64,000 nt of DNA from Marinobacter sp. Arc7-DN-1 (lineage in GTDB: Bacteria; Pseudomonadota; Gammaproteobacteria; Pseudomonadales; Oleiphilaceae), in NCBI RefSeq assembly GCF_003441595.1, contig NZ_CP031848.1, positions 992,001 to 1,056,000 of the forward strand. Direction: 5' to 3'. A program made the position numbers and the translations under genes. Below the pieces are notes generated by a model that was given only the letters and a program-made list of their open reading frames with translations, had not been told where the DNA came from and ran no database searches. Positions 34,609-43,127 of this stretch are shown here, piece by piece. Each line of letters begins with the position of its first letter. Positions within the stretch are counted from its first letter, which is position 1.

Positions 34609-35352
34609 TCAGTTGCCCGTATCCTGGCGCCAGTCCGATAACCGTCCGCGAAGGCGCAAGGCCGCCTGGCTGTGAATCTGGCTGACCCGGCTTTCACTGA
34701 CGCCGAGCACCGCGCCGATTTCCTTGAGGTTCAGCTCGTCCTGGTAATACAGGCTCAGCACCAGTTTTTCCCGCTCCGGCAGTTCCTCTATAGCCTCAGC
34801 AAGACTGCGGCGGAACGCGTCGGACGAGAGTCCTTCGAGCGGATTATCCCGTGGCTCTGTCTGTTCTATCGGCAGCTCGCCGGATTCATTGAGCTCATCG
34901 AGACTAAAAAGTCGGCCGCTGTTGGAGTCGGAGAGGTAGGAATGGTACTCGGCCAGCCCCATGCCCAGTTCTTCAGCCACTTCCAGATCCTGGGCTTCCC
35001 GGCCGAGACGATCTTCAACGGCCTTGATGGCCTGGGAAATGCGGCGGGTATTACGGTGCACAGAACGGGGAACCCAGTCGCCCTTGCGGATCTCATCCAC
35101 CATGGCACCGCGAATCCGGATGCCTGCGTAGGTCTCGAAGGTTGCGCCCCTGGTGGCGCTGTAGCGTTGAGCCGCCTCGAGCAGGCCGATCATTCCGGCC
35201 TGCATCAGGTCGTCAAGCTGCACAGAGGCTGGTAGCCGGGCCATCAGATGAAGGGCAATTTTCTTTACCAGAGGCGCGTGCTCCTCAACGAGCTGGGAAG
35301 GCTTCTGCGCGCCTGACTGGTTATAGATTCCGAGGTTTTTCGCCAATGTCAT
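34609..35352 (-). CDS. fliA: Flagellar sigma factor FliA (sigma-28)
   Basis: Sigma-28 for late flagellar and chemotaxis genes. The 247 residues show region 2 (LVKKIALHLMARLPASVQLD, then DLMQAGMIGLLEAA and GAMVDEIRKGDWVPRSVHRN), region 3, and a region 4 helix-turn-helix (ELPEREKLVLSLYYQDELNL, LKEIGAVLGVSESRVSQIHS). It follows fleN by 32 bases. A matching sigma-28 promoter is present upstream of parC in this window. Confidence 0.96.
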   Translation of the reverse strand: MTLAKNLGIYNQSGAQKPSQLVEEHAPLVKKIALHLMARLPASVQLDDLMQAGMIGLLEAAQRYSATRGATFETYAGIRIRGAMVDEIRKGDWVPRSVHRNTRRISQAIKAVEDRLGREAQDLEVAEELGMGLAEYHSYLSDSNSGRLFSLDELNESGELPIEQTEPRDNPLEGLSSDAFRRSLAEAIEELPEREKLVLSLYYQDELNLKEIGAVLGVSESRVSQIHSQAALRLRGRLSDWRQDTGN

Positions 35353-35384
35353 GTATCCGGTTTTTTTGTTTGACTGGATCCGAT

Positions 35385-36197
35385 TCAGACTTCGACGAGC
35401 CGCTCCACAAAGAATTCCAGATGCCCACGGGGAGAGGAAGGCAGCGGCCAGTTATCAACTTTTTCCGCCAGCGCCTTGATCGCCAGGGAAGCTTTCGCCC
35501 TGGGATAGACATCCAGCACTGCCCGCTGCCGCTGAACCGCTTTTTTCACGGCTTCATCGTAAGGCACCATGCCGACATATTGTAGTGCCACATCCAGGAA
35601 GCGCTCGGTGACCCGGGTCAGTTTTTCAAACAGGTGCCGGCCTTCCTGCTCATTTCTCACCTGATTGGCAAGAATGCGGAAACGGTTGGTGCCGTAATCA
35701 CGGTTCATGAGTTTGATCAGGGCGTAGCAGTCGGTGATGGAGGTGGGCTCGTCGCACACCACCAGGAGCAGCTCCTGGGAGGCTCTCAGAAAGCTCACCA
35801 CTGATTCGGAAATGCCCGCGGCGGTGTCTACGATCAGCACATCGATCTGGTCACCGAGTTCGCTGAACGCGTTGATCAGCCCGGCATGCTCCATGGGGCT
35901 GAGCTGGGTCATTCGCTGGGTACCGGAGGACGCCGGTACAATCTTGATGCCACCGGGGCCATCGACCAGAACGTCCTTGAGGTCACAGTCGCCCGCCAGC
36001 ACATCCTGAAGGTTCCGGTTGGCGGTAATACCGAGCAGTACATCGATATTGGCCAGCCCGAGGTCGGCATCAAGAAGCACGACTCTCCGGCCTTTCTGTG
36101 CCAGGGCAATCCCGAGGTTAACCGACACGTTACTCTTGCCGACTCCACCTTTTCCGCCGGAAACTGCAATCACCTGTACCGGTTGTGCTTTGCTCAT
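35385..36197 (-). CDS. fleN: Flagellar number regulator FleN/FlhG
   Basis: MinD-like ATPase that limits flagellar number, acting as an anti-activator of FleQ in Pseudomonas. The 270 residues contain the deviant Walker A SGGKGGVGKSN (13-23), ALAQKGRRVVLLDADLGLAN and the DTAAGIS switch region (VLIVDTAAGISESVVSFLRA). A basic/hydrophobic C-terminal helix probably binds membrane. It lies directly between flhF and fliA, the canonical position. Confidence 0.95.
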   Translation of the reverse strand: MSKAQPVQVIAVSGGKGGVGKSNVSVNLGIALAQKGRRVVLLDADLGLANIDVLLGITANRNLQDVLAGDCDLKDVLVDGPGGIKIVPASSGTQRMTQLSPMEHAGLINAFSELGDQIDVLIVDTAAGISESVVSFLRASQELLLVVCDEPTSITDCYALIKLMNRDYGTNRFRILANQVRNEQEGRHLFEKLTRVTERFLDVALQYVGMVPYDEAVKKAVQRQRAVLDVYPRAKASLAIKALAEKVDNWPLPSSPRGHLEFFVERLVEV

Positions 36198-36284
36198 ACT
36201 GTTTTTTGTCTCTCGCCACGTTTAGCCGGGTGCTGTCTTTTCGGACGCTCGCTGTCAGTCTGTCCGCTCTCAGCGCCCGCTCTC

Positions 36285-37577
36285 TCAGGCTCCTTCTGCG
36301 ACCGCCTGCTGTTTCTGGAGAGTTTTAAGCCGGTCCACGGCCAGCCGCACCAGCGGAACCGCTTCCGCGTGGTGCAGGTCTTCGGGAATCTTTTGCCCGT
36401 CAGTGTAGTAGGCCACCGGCAAACCGGTTTCCATCACAAAGCCGAGAGACTCGCCAAGTGTCAGGGCCTCGTCGATCTTGGTCATCACGCAGCCCGCAAG
36501 ATTTGCCATCTTATAGCAATGCCAGACGGATTTCATGATGCGCGGCTGACTGGTGGCCGAGACCACCAGATGCGTCTTGACATTGTGATGGCTGCGCGCC
36601 AGTTCGGCCAGCTGTTCCTGATAGCCTTTGTCCGCACTGGTCAGCCCGGCAGTGTCGATCAGTACCAGATGACGGTCTGACAGCTCGTCCAGAATATCAT
36701 CCAGACCGTGGCTCTCGTCGACGACTCGCACCGGAACATTCAGGATGCGACCGAAGACAAACAACTGCTCGTGGGCCGCCACCCGGTAGCGGTCAGTGGT
36801 AACCAGGGCCACGGAATCGGCACCATGCCTGAGCACATACCGCGCCGCCAGCTTGCCGATGGTGGTGGTTTTTCCGGAACCGGTGGGCCCCACCAGGGCA
36901 AAGACCCCGCCCTGATCCAGCCATTCTATGCGGGAAGTCCGTACGCCGGTGCACAGCATTTTGAGGGATTGCTTCCAGCCATCCTCCAGTCGCCCGGCCT
37001 TGTGGCGGCGAGAAATTGACCCCGCCAGATCGCTACCGAGACCGAACTCCTGAAGCCGCTCGGCCAGTCTCTGCTGAACCGCATTGGCTGCCGGCACCTC
37101 AGGCTCAGGCTTACCGCCCTGCATCAGGTCCTTCAGGGAACGGATCTCCGCACGCATCTGTGCCAGTTCATCGGAATAGGCCTCCCCGGACCGGACCGGA
37201 GCCGGATCCTGATCATCAAATCCGGAACCCACCACCTCCTGAACCGCCGGGAACGACGTACCGGCATAACCGCCCCCCTGGGCGGCCCGCTTTTCCCGGA
37301 CCTCTCGGATTCGATCCCGGGACCGGCCGAGTTCGTCCTCAAGACGACGGTGCTGGTCCGCCTGCATTTCAGCCAGGCGGGAGCCGTTAGTGGCTTCCTG
37401 CGCCTGGTCACCCAATCGCTGACGCGCCATGTTTTCGTCGTAGTCCAGCGCCGTCACTATTTCGACGCCGCCGTCTACCCGGCGGTTTGAAAGAATTACG
37501 GCGTCTGGCCCCATCTGTTCACTGACCTGTTTCAGCGCCTCTGCCATGGTCCTGGCAAAAAACCGTTTTACTTTCAT
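36285..37577 (-). CDS. flhF: Flagellar GTPase FlhF
   Basis: SRP-type GTPase that sets the polar site of flagellum assembly. Of 430 residues, the N-terminal B domain (MKVKRFFARTMAEALKQVSE) is followed by a charged variable region and the NG domain from about 165. This has G1 GPTGSGKT (230-237), SVALVTTDRYRVAAHEQL, DTAGL and TKIDEALTLGESLGF. GGAGG precedes the ATG. The upstream flhA-flhF junction forms a small CCGGCA/TGCCGG hairpin. Confidence 0.95.
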   Translation of the reverse strand: MKVKRFFARTMAEALKQVSEQMGPDAVILSNRRVDGGVEIVTALDYDENMARQRLGDQAQEATNGSRLAEMQADQHRRLEDELGRSRDRIREVREKRAAQGGGYAGTSFPAVQEVVGSGFDDQDPAPVRSGEAYSDELAQMRAEIRSLKDLMQGGKPEPEVPAANAVQQRLAERLQEFGLGSDLAGSISRRHKAGRLEDGWKQSLKMLCTGVRTSRIEWLDQGGVFALVGPTGSGKTTTIGKLAARYVLRHGADSVALVTTDRYRVAAHEQLFVFGRILNVPVRVVDESHGLDDILDELSDRHLVLIDTAGLTSADKGYQEQLAELARSHHNVKTHLVVSATSQPRIMKSVWHCYKMANLAGCVMTKIDEALTLGESLGFVMETGLPVAYYTDGQKIPEDLHHAEAVPLVRLAVDRLKTLQKQQAVAEGA

Positions 37578-37637
37578 GATGCCTCTTCCTCCACCGGCAA
37601 CGCCGTGCCGGCGCCGTCCGCTCTGTCATCCGCGCCG

Positions 37638-39818
37638 TTACTGGCCAACGGACGCCACGATCGTGATCTGTTTGTTATCCGGTATTTCCTGGTACGAGAG
37701 CACATGCAAACGCTCTACCCCGTAGCTGGCGAATTTCGCCAGTACCGGCCGCAGGGGCCCGGAAACCAGCAAAATGGCTGGCTTACCCAGCATTTCCTGC
37801 CGCTGGACGCTCTCCTGAAGGGAGCGCTGGAGCTTTTCAACCATATTCGGCTCCAGGACCAGGCCAATGTCTTCCTGTCCGCCGGATTGTTGACTCTGCT
37901 GAAAAGATTTTAGCAATAACTGTTCCAGATCCGGATCCAGGGTAATCACCGGTATCTCCGCCTCATTGCCGCAGATGCTCTGCACGATCATCCGCCGCAA
38001 CGACTGACGGGCAACGGTAGTCAGCAACTTTGGATCCTGGCTCTTCGGATGGACATTGACGATAGCCTCGGCAATGGAGCGCATGTCCCGGATCGGCACT
38101 TCTTCCCGGAGCAGGTTTTGCAGCACCTTGAGAAGCAGACTGATGGAAACGGTGGTCGGTACCAGCTCCTCGGCGAGTTTCGGTGAAATCTTCTCCAACT
38201 GGTCCAGCCACTGCTGAACTTCCTCGTGGCCCAACAATTCATGGGCGTGCTTCTGCAGCACCTGATTCAGGTGAGTAGCCACGACCGTGCTGGCGTCCAC
38301 AACCGTATAGCCGAGAGTCTGGGCCTGATCCTTGCGGTCCGGTTCGATCCAGCTGGCATCCAGGCCGAAGGCCGGGTCCTTGCCCTCAATGCCTTCAATT
38401 TTTCCGAATACCTGACCCGGATCGATAGCCAACTCCCGGTCGGGGTGAATCTCAGCCTCGGCGATGGTCACACCCATCAGCGTGATGCGGTAGACGTTGG
38501 GCATCAGATCGAGATTGTCGCGAATGTGAACCGAAGGCATCAGAAAGCCCAGATCCTGGGACAGCTTTTTTCGCACGCCCTTGATGCGGCTGAGCAGTTG
38601 GCCACCCTGGGACTTGTCCACCAGCGGAATAAGCCGATACCCCACCTCCAGGCCCACGATGTCCACAGTGGCCACATCGTCCCAGCCCAACTCTTTGGTT
38701 TCGCCCGGCGCCGGCAGTTGACGACCCTGGTCGGAGCCGGCGTCACCGCCCGGCGGAAGATCGCGGCCAGCCGGTCGAGGCGCGCCCCCGGCCCCACTCC
38801 GTCCCGGGAATACGCCCTCTTCTTCTATCGTCTGGCGCTGATGTTTCCAGATATACCAGGCGGCACCGCCGGCCAGGGTACCCAGCCCCAGGAAGGCCAC
38901 ATGGGGCATACCGGGAATCAGGCCAAGAATGATCAGGATGGCTGCGGCAATTGAGAGTGCCTTGGGCGCGCTGAACATCTGCTGCAAAATCTGCCCGCCC
39001 ATGTCCTGGCTGGAAGTAACCCGGGTAACCATGATGGCGGCGGAGGTAGACAGCAGCAGCGACGGGATCTGCGCCACCAGACCATCACCGATGGTCAGCA
39101 GCGCATAGCGCTCCATGGCCAGGCCGAAATCCAGGCCATGCTGGAGCATACCAATGGCGACCCCGCCAATAATATTAATGGCCAGAATCAGCAGGCCGGC
39201 AACGGCATCGCCCTTCACGAACTTGGAAGCACCGTCCATGGAGCCGTAGAAGTCGGCTTCCTGGGCAATCTCTGCCCGGCGATGCTTGGCATCATCCTGG
39301 TTGATCAGACCGGCGTTCAGGTCGGCGTCGATCGCCATCTGCTTGCCTGGCATGGCATCCAGCGTAAACCGGGCACTTACCTCGGAAACCCGGCCGGCGC
39401 CCTTGGTCACCACCAGGAAGTTGATGATCATCAGGATCGCAAAGACCACCAGCCCAACGGCGTAGTTGCCGCCTATCAGCACCGCACCAAAGGACTCGAT
39501 AACCTTACCCGCGGCATCCCCCCCCTCGTGGCCGTTCAGCAGCACGATCCGGGTAGACGCCACATTCAAAGCCAGGCGCAGCAGCGTCGCCACAAGCAGC
39601 ACAGTCGGGAAAGAGGCGAACTCCATGGGCCGGAGGGCATAGACACACACCAGCAGGATGACGATCGACAGGGTGATGTTAAAGGTAAAGAACACGTCCA
39701 GCAGGAAGGCGGGCATGGGAAGAATCATCATGCCCAGCAACCCCATCAACATGACGGGTACGCCCAGATTGCCCCGCGTCAGGGTTTTGACGTTATTGAG
39801 GACCAAAGCTCTGTCCAT
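37638..39818 (-). CDS. flhA: Flagellar export apparatus protein FlhA
   Basis: Ion-conducting core of the flagellar type III export gate. From the ATG at 39818 (MDRALVLNNVKTLTRGNLGV) the protein is 726 residues: eight membrane spans in the first 330, including the conserved FHIPEP-type loop region (GRVSEVSARFTLDAMPGKQM and AIDADLNAGLINQDDAKHRR), then the cytoplasmic export-substrate platform. An in-frame start at 39992 would overrun the sigma-54 promoter at 39901-39917, so the later ATG, with GGAGAAG upstream, is right. Confidence 0.96.
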   Translation of the reverse strand: MDRALVLNNVKTLTRGNLGVPVMLMGLLGMMILPMPAFLLDVFFTFNITLSIVILLVCVYALRPMEFASFPTVLLVATLLRLALNVASTRIVLLNGHEGGDAAGKVIESFGAVLIGGNYAVGLVVFAILMIINFLVVTKGAGRVSEVSARFTLDAMPGKQMAIDADLNAGLINQDDAKHRRAEIAQEADFYGSMDGASKFVKGDAVAGLLILAINIIGGVAIGMLQHGLDFGLAMERYALLTIGDGLVAQIPSLLLSTSAAIMVTRVTSSQDMGGQILQQMFSAPKALSIAAAILIILGLIPGMPHVAFLGLGTLAGGAAWYIWKHQRQTIEEEGVFPGRSGAGGAPRPAGRDLPPGGDAGSDQGRQLPAPGETKELGWDDVATVDIVGLEVGYRLIPLVDKSQGGQLLSRIKGVRKKLSQDLGFLMPSVHIRDNLDLMPNVYRITLMGVTIAEAEIHPDRELAIDPGQVFGKIEGIEGKDPAFGLDASWIEPDRKDQAQTLGYTVVDASTVVATHLNQVLQKHAHELLGHEEVQQWLDQLEKISPKLAEELVPTTVSISLLLKVLQNLLREEVPIRDMRSIAEAIVNVHPKSQDPKLLTTVARQSLRRMIVQSICGNEAEIPVITLDPDLEQLLLKSFQQSQQSGGQEDIGLVLEPNMVEKLQRSLQESVQRQEMLGKPAILLVSGPLRPVLAKFASYGVERLHVLSYQEIPDNKQITIVASVGQ

Positions 39819-39900
39819 GCCGGAAACTTCTCCGATTGCCGCGCCTGAAGGCGTTATGAAGGTCGGGATTCTGACGCCGGGACGTCGTTTGAAAGGGTTA

Positions 39901-39917
39901 TGGCAAGATCCGTACCA
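39901..39917 (-). promoter_or_regulatory. Sigma-54 promoter for flhA
   Basis: Minus-strand TGGTACGGATCTTGCC matches the -24/-12 consensus TGGCACG-N4-TTGCA with GG-N10-GC spacing. It lies 83 bases before the flhA ATG. flhA is RpoN/FleQ-dependent in Pseudomonas, consistent with this site. Confidence 0.75.
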
Positions 39918-39935
39918 CTCCTGAGGGAATTTCAC

Positions 39936-39952
39936 GCGGAGCAGTGCTCCGC
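39936..39952. promoter_or_regulatory. Palindrome between flhA and upp promoters
   Basis: Perfect 17-base palindrome GCGGAGCA-G-TGCTCCGC midway in the divergent flhA-upp region, about 20 bases upstream of the flhA -24 element. It could be an operator or enhancer half, or a small hairpin. No known regulator site is matched. Confidence 0.4.
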
Positions 39953-40036
39953 AGCCTGACTCGCCTAGCCAGATACGGTATCCTTGCGCCATTTAATTGA
40001 GACACTGAAACCACAATCAGACACACAGGTGACCCC

Positions 40037-40675
40037 ATGCCAATCCACGAGGTAAAACACCCGCTTATCCGCCACAAGCTCGGCCTGATGCGCCGGGCGG
40101 ATATCAGCACCAAGAATTTTCGTGAGCTGGCGCAGGAAGTCGGTGCCCTGCTGACCTACGAGGCCACCAAGGATTTCAACCTGCAGGAAAAGACCATCGA
40201 TGGCTGGGCCGGCCCGGTGACGGTGGAACAGATCCACGGCAAGAAAATCACCATTGTTCCGATTCTTCGTGCGGGTCTTGGCATGCTCGACGGCGTACTC
40301 AGCCTGATCCCGGTCGCCCGGGTAAGCGTTGTCGGCCAGATCCGCAACGAGGAAACCCTGGAAGCCAGCACCTATCTGGAAAAACTGGTTGGTGAGCTTG
40401 ACCAGCGCATGGCACTGATTGTCGACCCGATGCTGGCTACCGGCGGCTCCATGATTTCCACCATCGAGCTGCTCAAGAAGGCGGGCAGCACCGAGATCCG
40501 GGCCCTGGTTCTGGTCGCCGCTCCAGAGGGTATTGAAAAGGTCCTGGAGAAACACCCGGATGTGTCTGTCTACACGGCCTCAGTTGACGAACGCCTGAAC
40601 GAGAAAGGCTATATCCTTCCGGGTCTCGGCGATGCCGGCGACAAGATATTCGGCACCAAGCAGAAGGACGTTTGA
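40037..40675 (+). CDS. upp: Uracil phosphoribosyltransferase
   Basis: Pyrimidine salvage enzyme converting uracil and PRPP to UMP. The 212 residues match the family along the whole length: [20 protein letters not shown], the [20 protein letters not shown] region, the PRPP loop [18 protein letters not shown] and the uracil-binding end [16 protein letters not shown]. The uracil permease gene follows after 2 bases, forming a two-gene salvage operon placed between flhA and flhB. Confidence 0.97.
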   Translation: MPIHEVKHPLIRHKLGLMRRADISTKNFRELAQEVGALLTYEATKDFNLQEKTIDGWAGPVTVEQIHGKKITIVPILRAGLGMLDGVLSLIPVARVSVVGQIRNEETLEASTYLEKLVGELDQRMALIVDPMLATGGSMISTIELLKKAGSTEIRALVLVAAPEGIEKVLEKHPDVSVYTASVDERLNEKGYILPGLGDAGDKIFGTKQKDV

Positions 40676-40677
40676 GC

Positions 40678-41934
40678 ATGCAGGACCCTACCAACGACCC
40701 GGTCTGGAAACAGGCGATCGCCGGCTCCCAGATGCTGTTGGTGGCCTTCGGCGCCCTGGTTCTGATGCCACTGATTACCGGGCTGGACCCCAACGTGGCC
40801 CTGTTCACGGCCGGCCTTGGCACCCTGATCTTCCACCTGGTCACCGGCGGCCAGATTCCCATCTTCCTGGCCTCCTCCTTCGCCTTTATCGCACCGGTTA
40901 TTGCCTCCAAGGGCCGGTTTGGCATGGAAGAAACCCTCGGCGGCCTGATGGCTGCGGGTATCCTCTACATTATCCTGAGCGGGCTGATTCGCCTGAGGGG
41001 CACCGGGTTTGTACGCCGTCTTTTGCCTCCGGTCGTTATCGGCCCGGTGATCATGACCATCGGCCTTGGCCTGGCGCCGGTCGCCGTTCACATGGCGTCG
41101 GGCCGCACCGGTGATGGCGCCACCCAACTGATCCCGTACAACACCGCCATCTGGATCGCCATGATTTCCCTGGCGGTGACCATCATCATGTCGGTCTGGG
41201 CCCAGGGCATCTTCCGGCTGATCCCGATCATGTTCGGCGTTATTACCGGTTACCTCCTCTCCGCCTTCGCGGGCATCGTCGATACCACACCGATTCAGGA
41301 AGCGGCCTGGTTTGCCGTCCCCAACTTTGTTGCGCCGGCGTTCAGCTGGGGTGCTGTTCTGTTCATGATTCCGGTCGCCATCGCCCCGGCCATCGAACAC
41401 ATCGGCGACGTACTGGCCATCGGCAATGTCACCCGCAAGAATTACCTGGAAAAGCCCGGCCTTCACCGCACCCTGCTGGGTGACGGCCTGGCCACCAGCG
41501 CCGCTTCCCTGCTCGGCGGACCGCCTAACACGACCTACTCGGAAGTCACCGGCGCGGTCATGCTGACCCGGAACTTCAACCCGAAGGTGATGTGGTGGGC
41601 CGCCTGCATTGCTATTGTCCTGGCCTTCATGGGCAAGTTCGGCGCAGCCCTGCAGACCATCCCGGTGCCGGTCATGGGTGGCATCCTGTGCCTGCTGTTC
41701 GGTTCCATCGCCGTGGTTGGCCTTAACACACTGATCCGCCATCAGGTGGACCTGTCACAGTCCCGCAACCTGGTTATCGTGGGTGTCACCCTGGTGTTCG
41801 GTATTGGCGGCATGGTTCTGGGGAACCTGGAAGGCATTTCGCTGAGCGCGGTGGTTGCCATCACCCTGAACCTGGTGCTGCCCGGCAGCCACGAGGCCTG
41901 GGGAAGAGCCATTTATGAGCAGAAGACCGACTGA
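40678..41934 (+). CDS. uraA: Uracil permease (NCS2 family)
   Basis: Proton-coupled uracil importer in the inner membrane. The 418-residue protein has the NCS2 architecture, with many spans and the signature SLLGGPPNTTYSEVTGAVML. LASSFAFIAPVIASKGRFGM occurs near the N-terminus and IPVAIAPAIEHIGDVLAI in the substrate-site helix. ATG 40678 with AAGGA 9 bases upstream is preferred; a TTG at 40672 overlapping the upp stop would add two residues. Confidence 0.95.
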   Translation: MQDPTNDPVWKQAIAGSQMLLVAFGALVLMPLITGLDPNVALFTAGLGTLIFHLVTGGQIPIFLASSFAFIAPVIASKGRFGMEETLGGLMAAGILYIILSGLIRLRGTGFVRRLLPPVVIGPVIMTIGLGLAPVAVHMASGRTGDGATQLIPYNTAIWIAMISLAVTIIMSVWAQGIFRLIPIMFGVITGYLLSAFAGIVDTTPIQEAAWFAVPNFVAPAFSWGAVLFMIPVAIAPAIEHIGDVLAIGNVTRKNYLEKPGLHRTLLGDGLATSAASLLGGPPNTTYSEVTGAVMLTRNFNPKVMWWAACIAIVLAFMGKFGAALQTIPVPVMGGILCLLFGSIAVVGLNTLIRHQVDLSQSRNLVIVGVTLVFGIGGMVLGNLEGISLSAVVAITLNLVLPGSHEAWGRAIYEQKTD

Positions 41935-42769
41935 CAGCTCCGGCATCAGTTTCACTGCCCTTTATACCGGCGCCGTCTGGCACCGGCACGGGCTGTCGGA
42001 CGACACCCTGGCCACCGGGAAGGGTCGCTGGCTGTACCGCCTGATGACACCGTTCGAGGCCGTCAGCAAGGCAGCGGTTGGCGGCAACATCCGGACGTTC
42101 CTGCTCCAGCGCCACCTGATCATTGATCACCTGATTGACCGCGCCATTACCGAACGGGGCATTACCCAGGTTCTGGAAATCGCCTGCGGCATGTCACCCC
42201 GCGGCATCCGCCTCCGGCATAGGCACCCCCTGATCCACATGGTCGAAGCCGACCTGCCGGACATGGCCGGCCGCAAAGCGCTGCGGCTTCTGGCCACCAA
42301 CCGGCTGGGCGACCATCATCAGGTTACTCCCATCGATATCCTCGCGGACCACGGTGAATACCAACTGGAAACGGTGATCGACCGCGTGTTCGACAACACC
42401 CGGCCGGTGATCATCATCACCGAAGGCCTCACCAGCTATTTTTCACTGGCGACCATCACCGACTTCTGGCGCCGCCTGTCCACCGCCATGGCCAGACGCC
42501 CCGGCTCCGTTTACCTGTCCGAAAGCTACTACCAACCCAGCCAGCCACTGCTGAACACCACCCTCAAAGCCCTCGGCAGCCTGCTCGGGGCCGCCACCCG
42601 CAGCCAGGTCAGCTTTCACTTCCAGACCGACGACCAGGCCCGGGAGCATTTCCTGTCCTGTGGTTTCACCTCGGCCACGGTTCACGATCCCCGGTCCTGG
42701 TATGGGGTTCTGCCGATACCCGAAAGCCGCGGGGAGCCGATGGTTCGGGTTATTGAGGCTAGCTGCTGA
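41915..42769 (+). CDS. LCMT-like class I methyltransferase
   Basis: A 284-residue SAM-dependent methyltransferase of the leucine carboxyl methyltransferase-like group. The SAM-binding strand-loop is QVLEIACGMSPRGIRLRHRH with acidic E in HMVEADLPD. The LCMT-style substrate segment is IIITEGLTSYFSLATITDFW. It overlaps the uraA 3' end by 20 bases in another frame. Substrate is unknown; polyketide or small-molecule carboxyl groups are typical for the family. Confidence 0.75.
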   Translation: MSRRPTDSSGISFTALYTGAVWHRHGLSDDTLATGKGRWLYRLMTPFEAVSKAAVGGNIRTFLLQRHLIIDHLIDRAITERGITQVLEIACGMSPRGIRLRHRHPLIHMVEADLPDMAGRKALRLLATNRLGDHHQVTPIDILADHGEYQLETVIDRVFDNTRPVIIITEGLTSYFSLATITDFWRRLSTAMARRPGSVYLSESYYQPSQPLLNTTLKALGSLLGAATRSQVSFHFQTDDQAREHFLSCGFTSATVHDPRSWYGVLPIPESRGEPMVRVIEASC

Positions 42770-42814
42770 GTTCGTTGTTCTGGGATTCTGGTAGCCTGCT
42801 GAGTTTTGGAGTTT

Positions 42815-42924
42815 GCGGAGGTACGGGCACCCCTCCCAAAAACCGCTACGAGCACGTCCATGTGCGCTTGGTTCCGGCCATCCCTGGCCTCCAACATTTT
42901 TGGGAGGGGTGCCCGTACCTCCGC
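42815..42924. repeat. Long perfect inverted repeat (hairpin/REP-like element)
   Basis: Two arms of 28 bases, 42815-42842 and 42897-42924, are exact reverse complements; the arm begins GCGGAGGTACGGGCACCCCT and ends in five A. The 54-base loop contains two smaller hairpins (GCAC/GTGC and GGCCA/TGGCC). The element lies 46 bases past the methyltransferase stop and about 200 past the flhB stop, in a gene-free stretch (42770-43127). It may serve as a bidirectional terminator or be a REP/MITE-like repeat. Confidence 0.85.
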
Positions 42925-43039
42925 TATCCAAGCCCAGTAATATATCAACAATGTCGATGGAACTTGATTGGAGACCAGGCGTTGCGGAACAACCGGATGT
43001 ATTGAATCAGGCGAAACTGTAGTAAGCCTCAGGAATGAT

Positions 43040-43057
43040 GCCCAAACATCTTTGGGC
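43040..43057 (-). terminator. Possible terminator hairpin after flhB
   Basis: GCCCAAA-GATG-TTTGGGC (minus strand) makes a 7-bp stem with a 4-base loop 71 bases downstream of the flhB stop. No T-run follows, so termination strength is uncertain. Confidence 0.4.
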
Positions 43058-43127
43058 GATATCGATGGGCTTGAAAAGGCCGCCCACAACCACGCAACCT
43101 CCAACCCTGAAAGGCTGGGAAACCAGG

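Noticed and set aside
37594-37611. GGCACGGCG...TTGCC-like sigma-54 element upstream of flhF
   Set aside because: Spacing between GG and GC is nine, not ten, and the bases are explained as a CCGGCA/TGCCGG hairpin.
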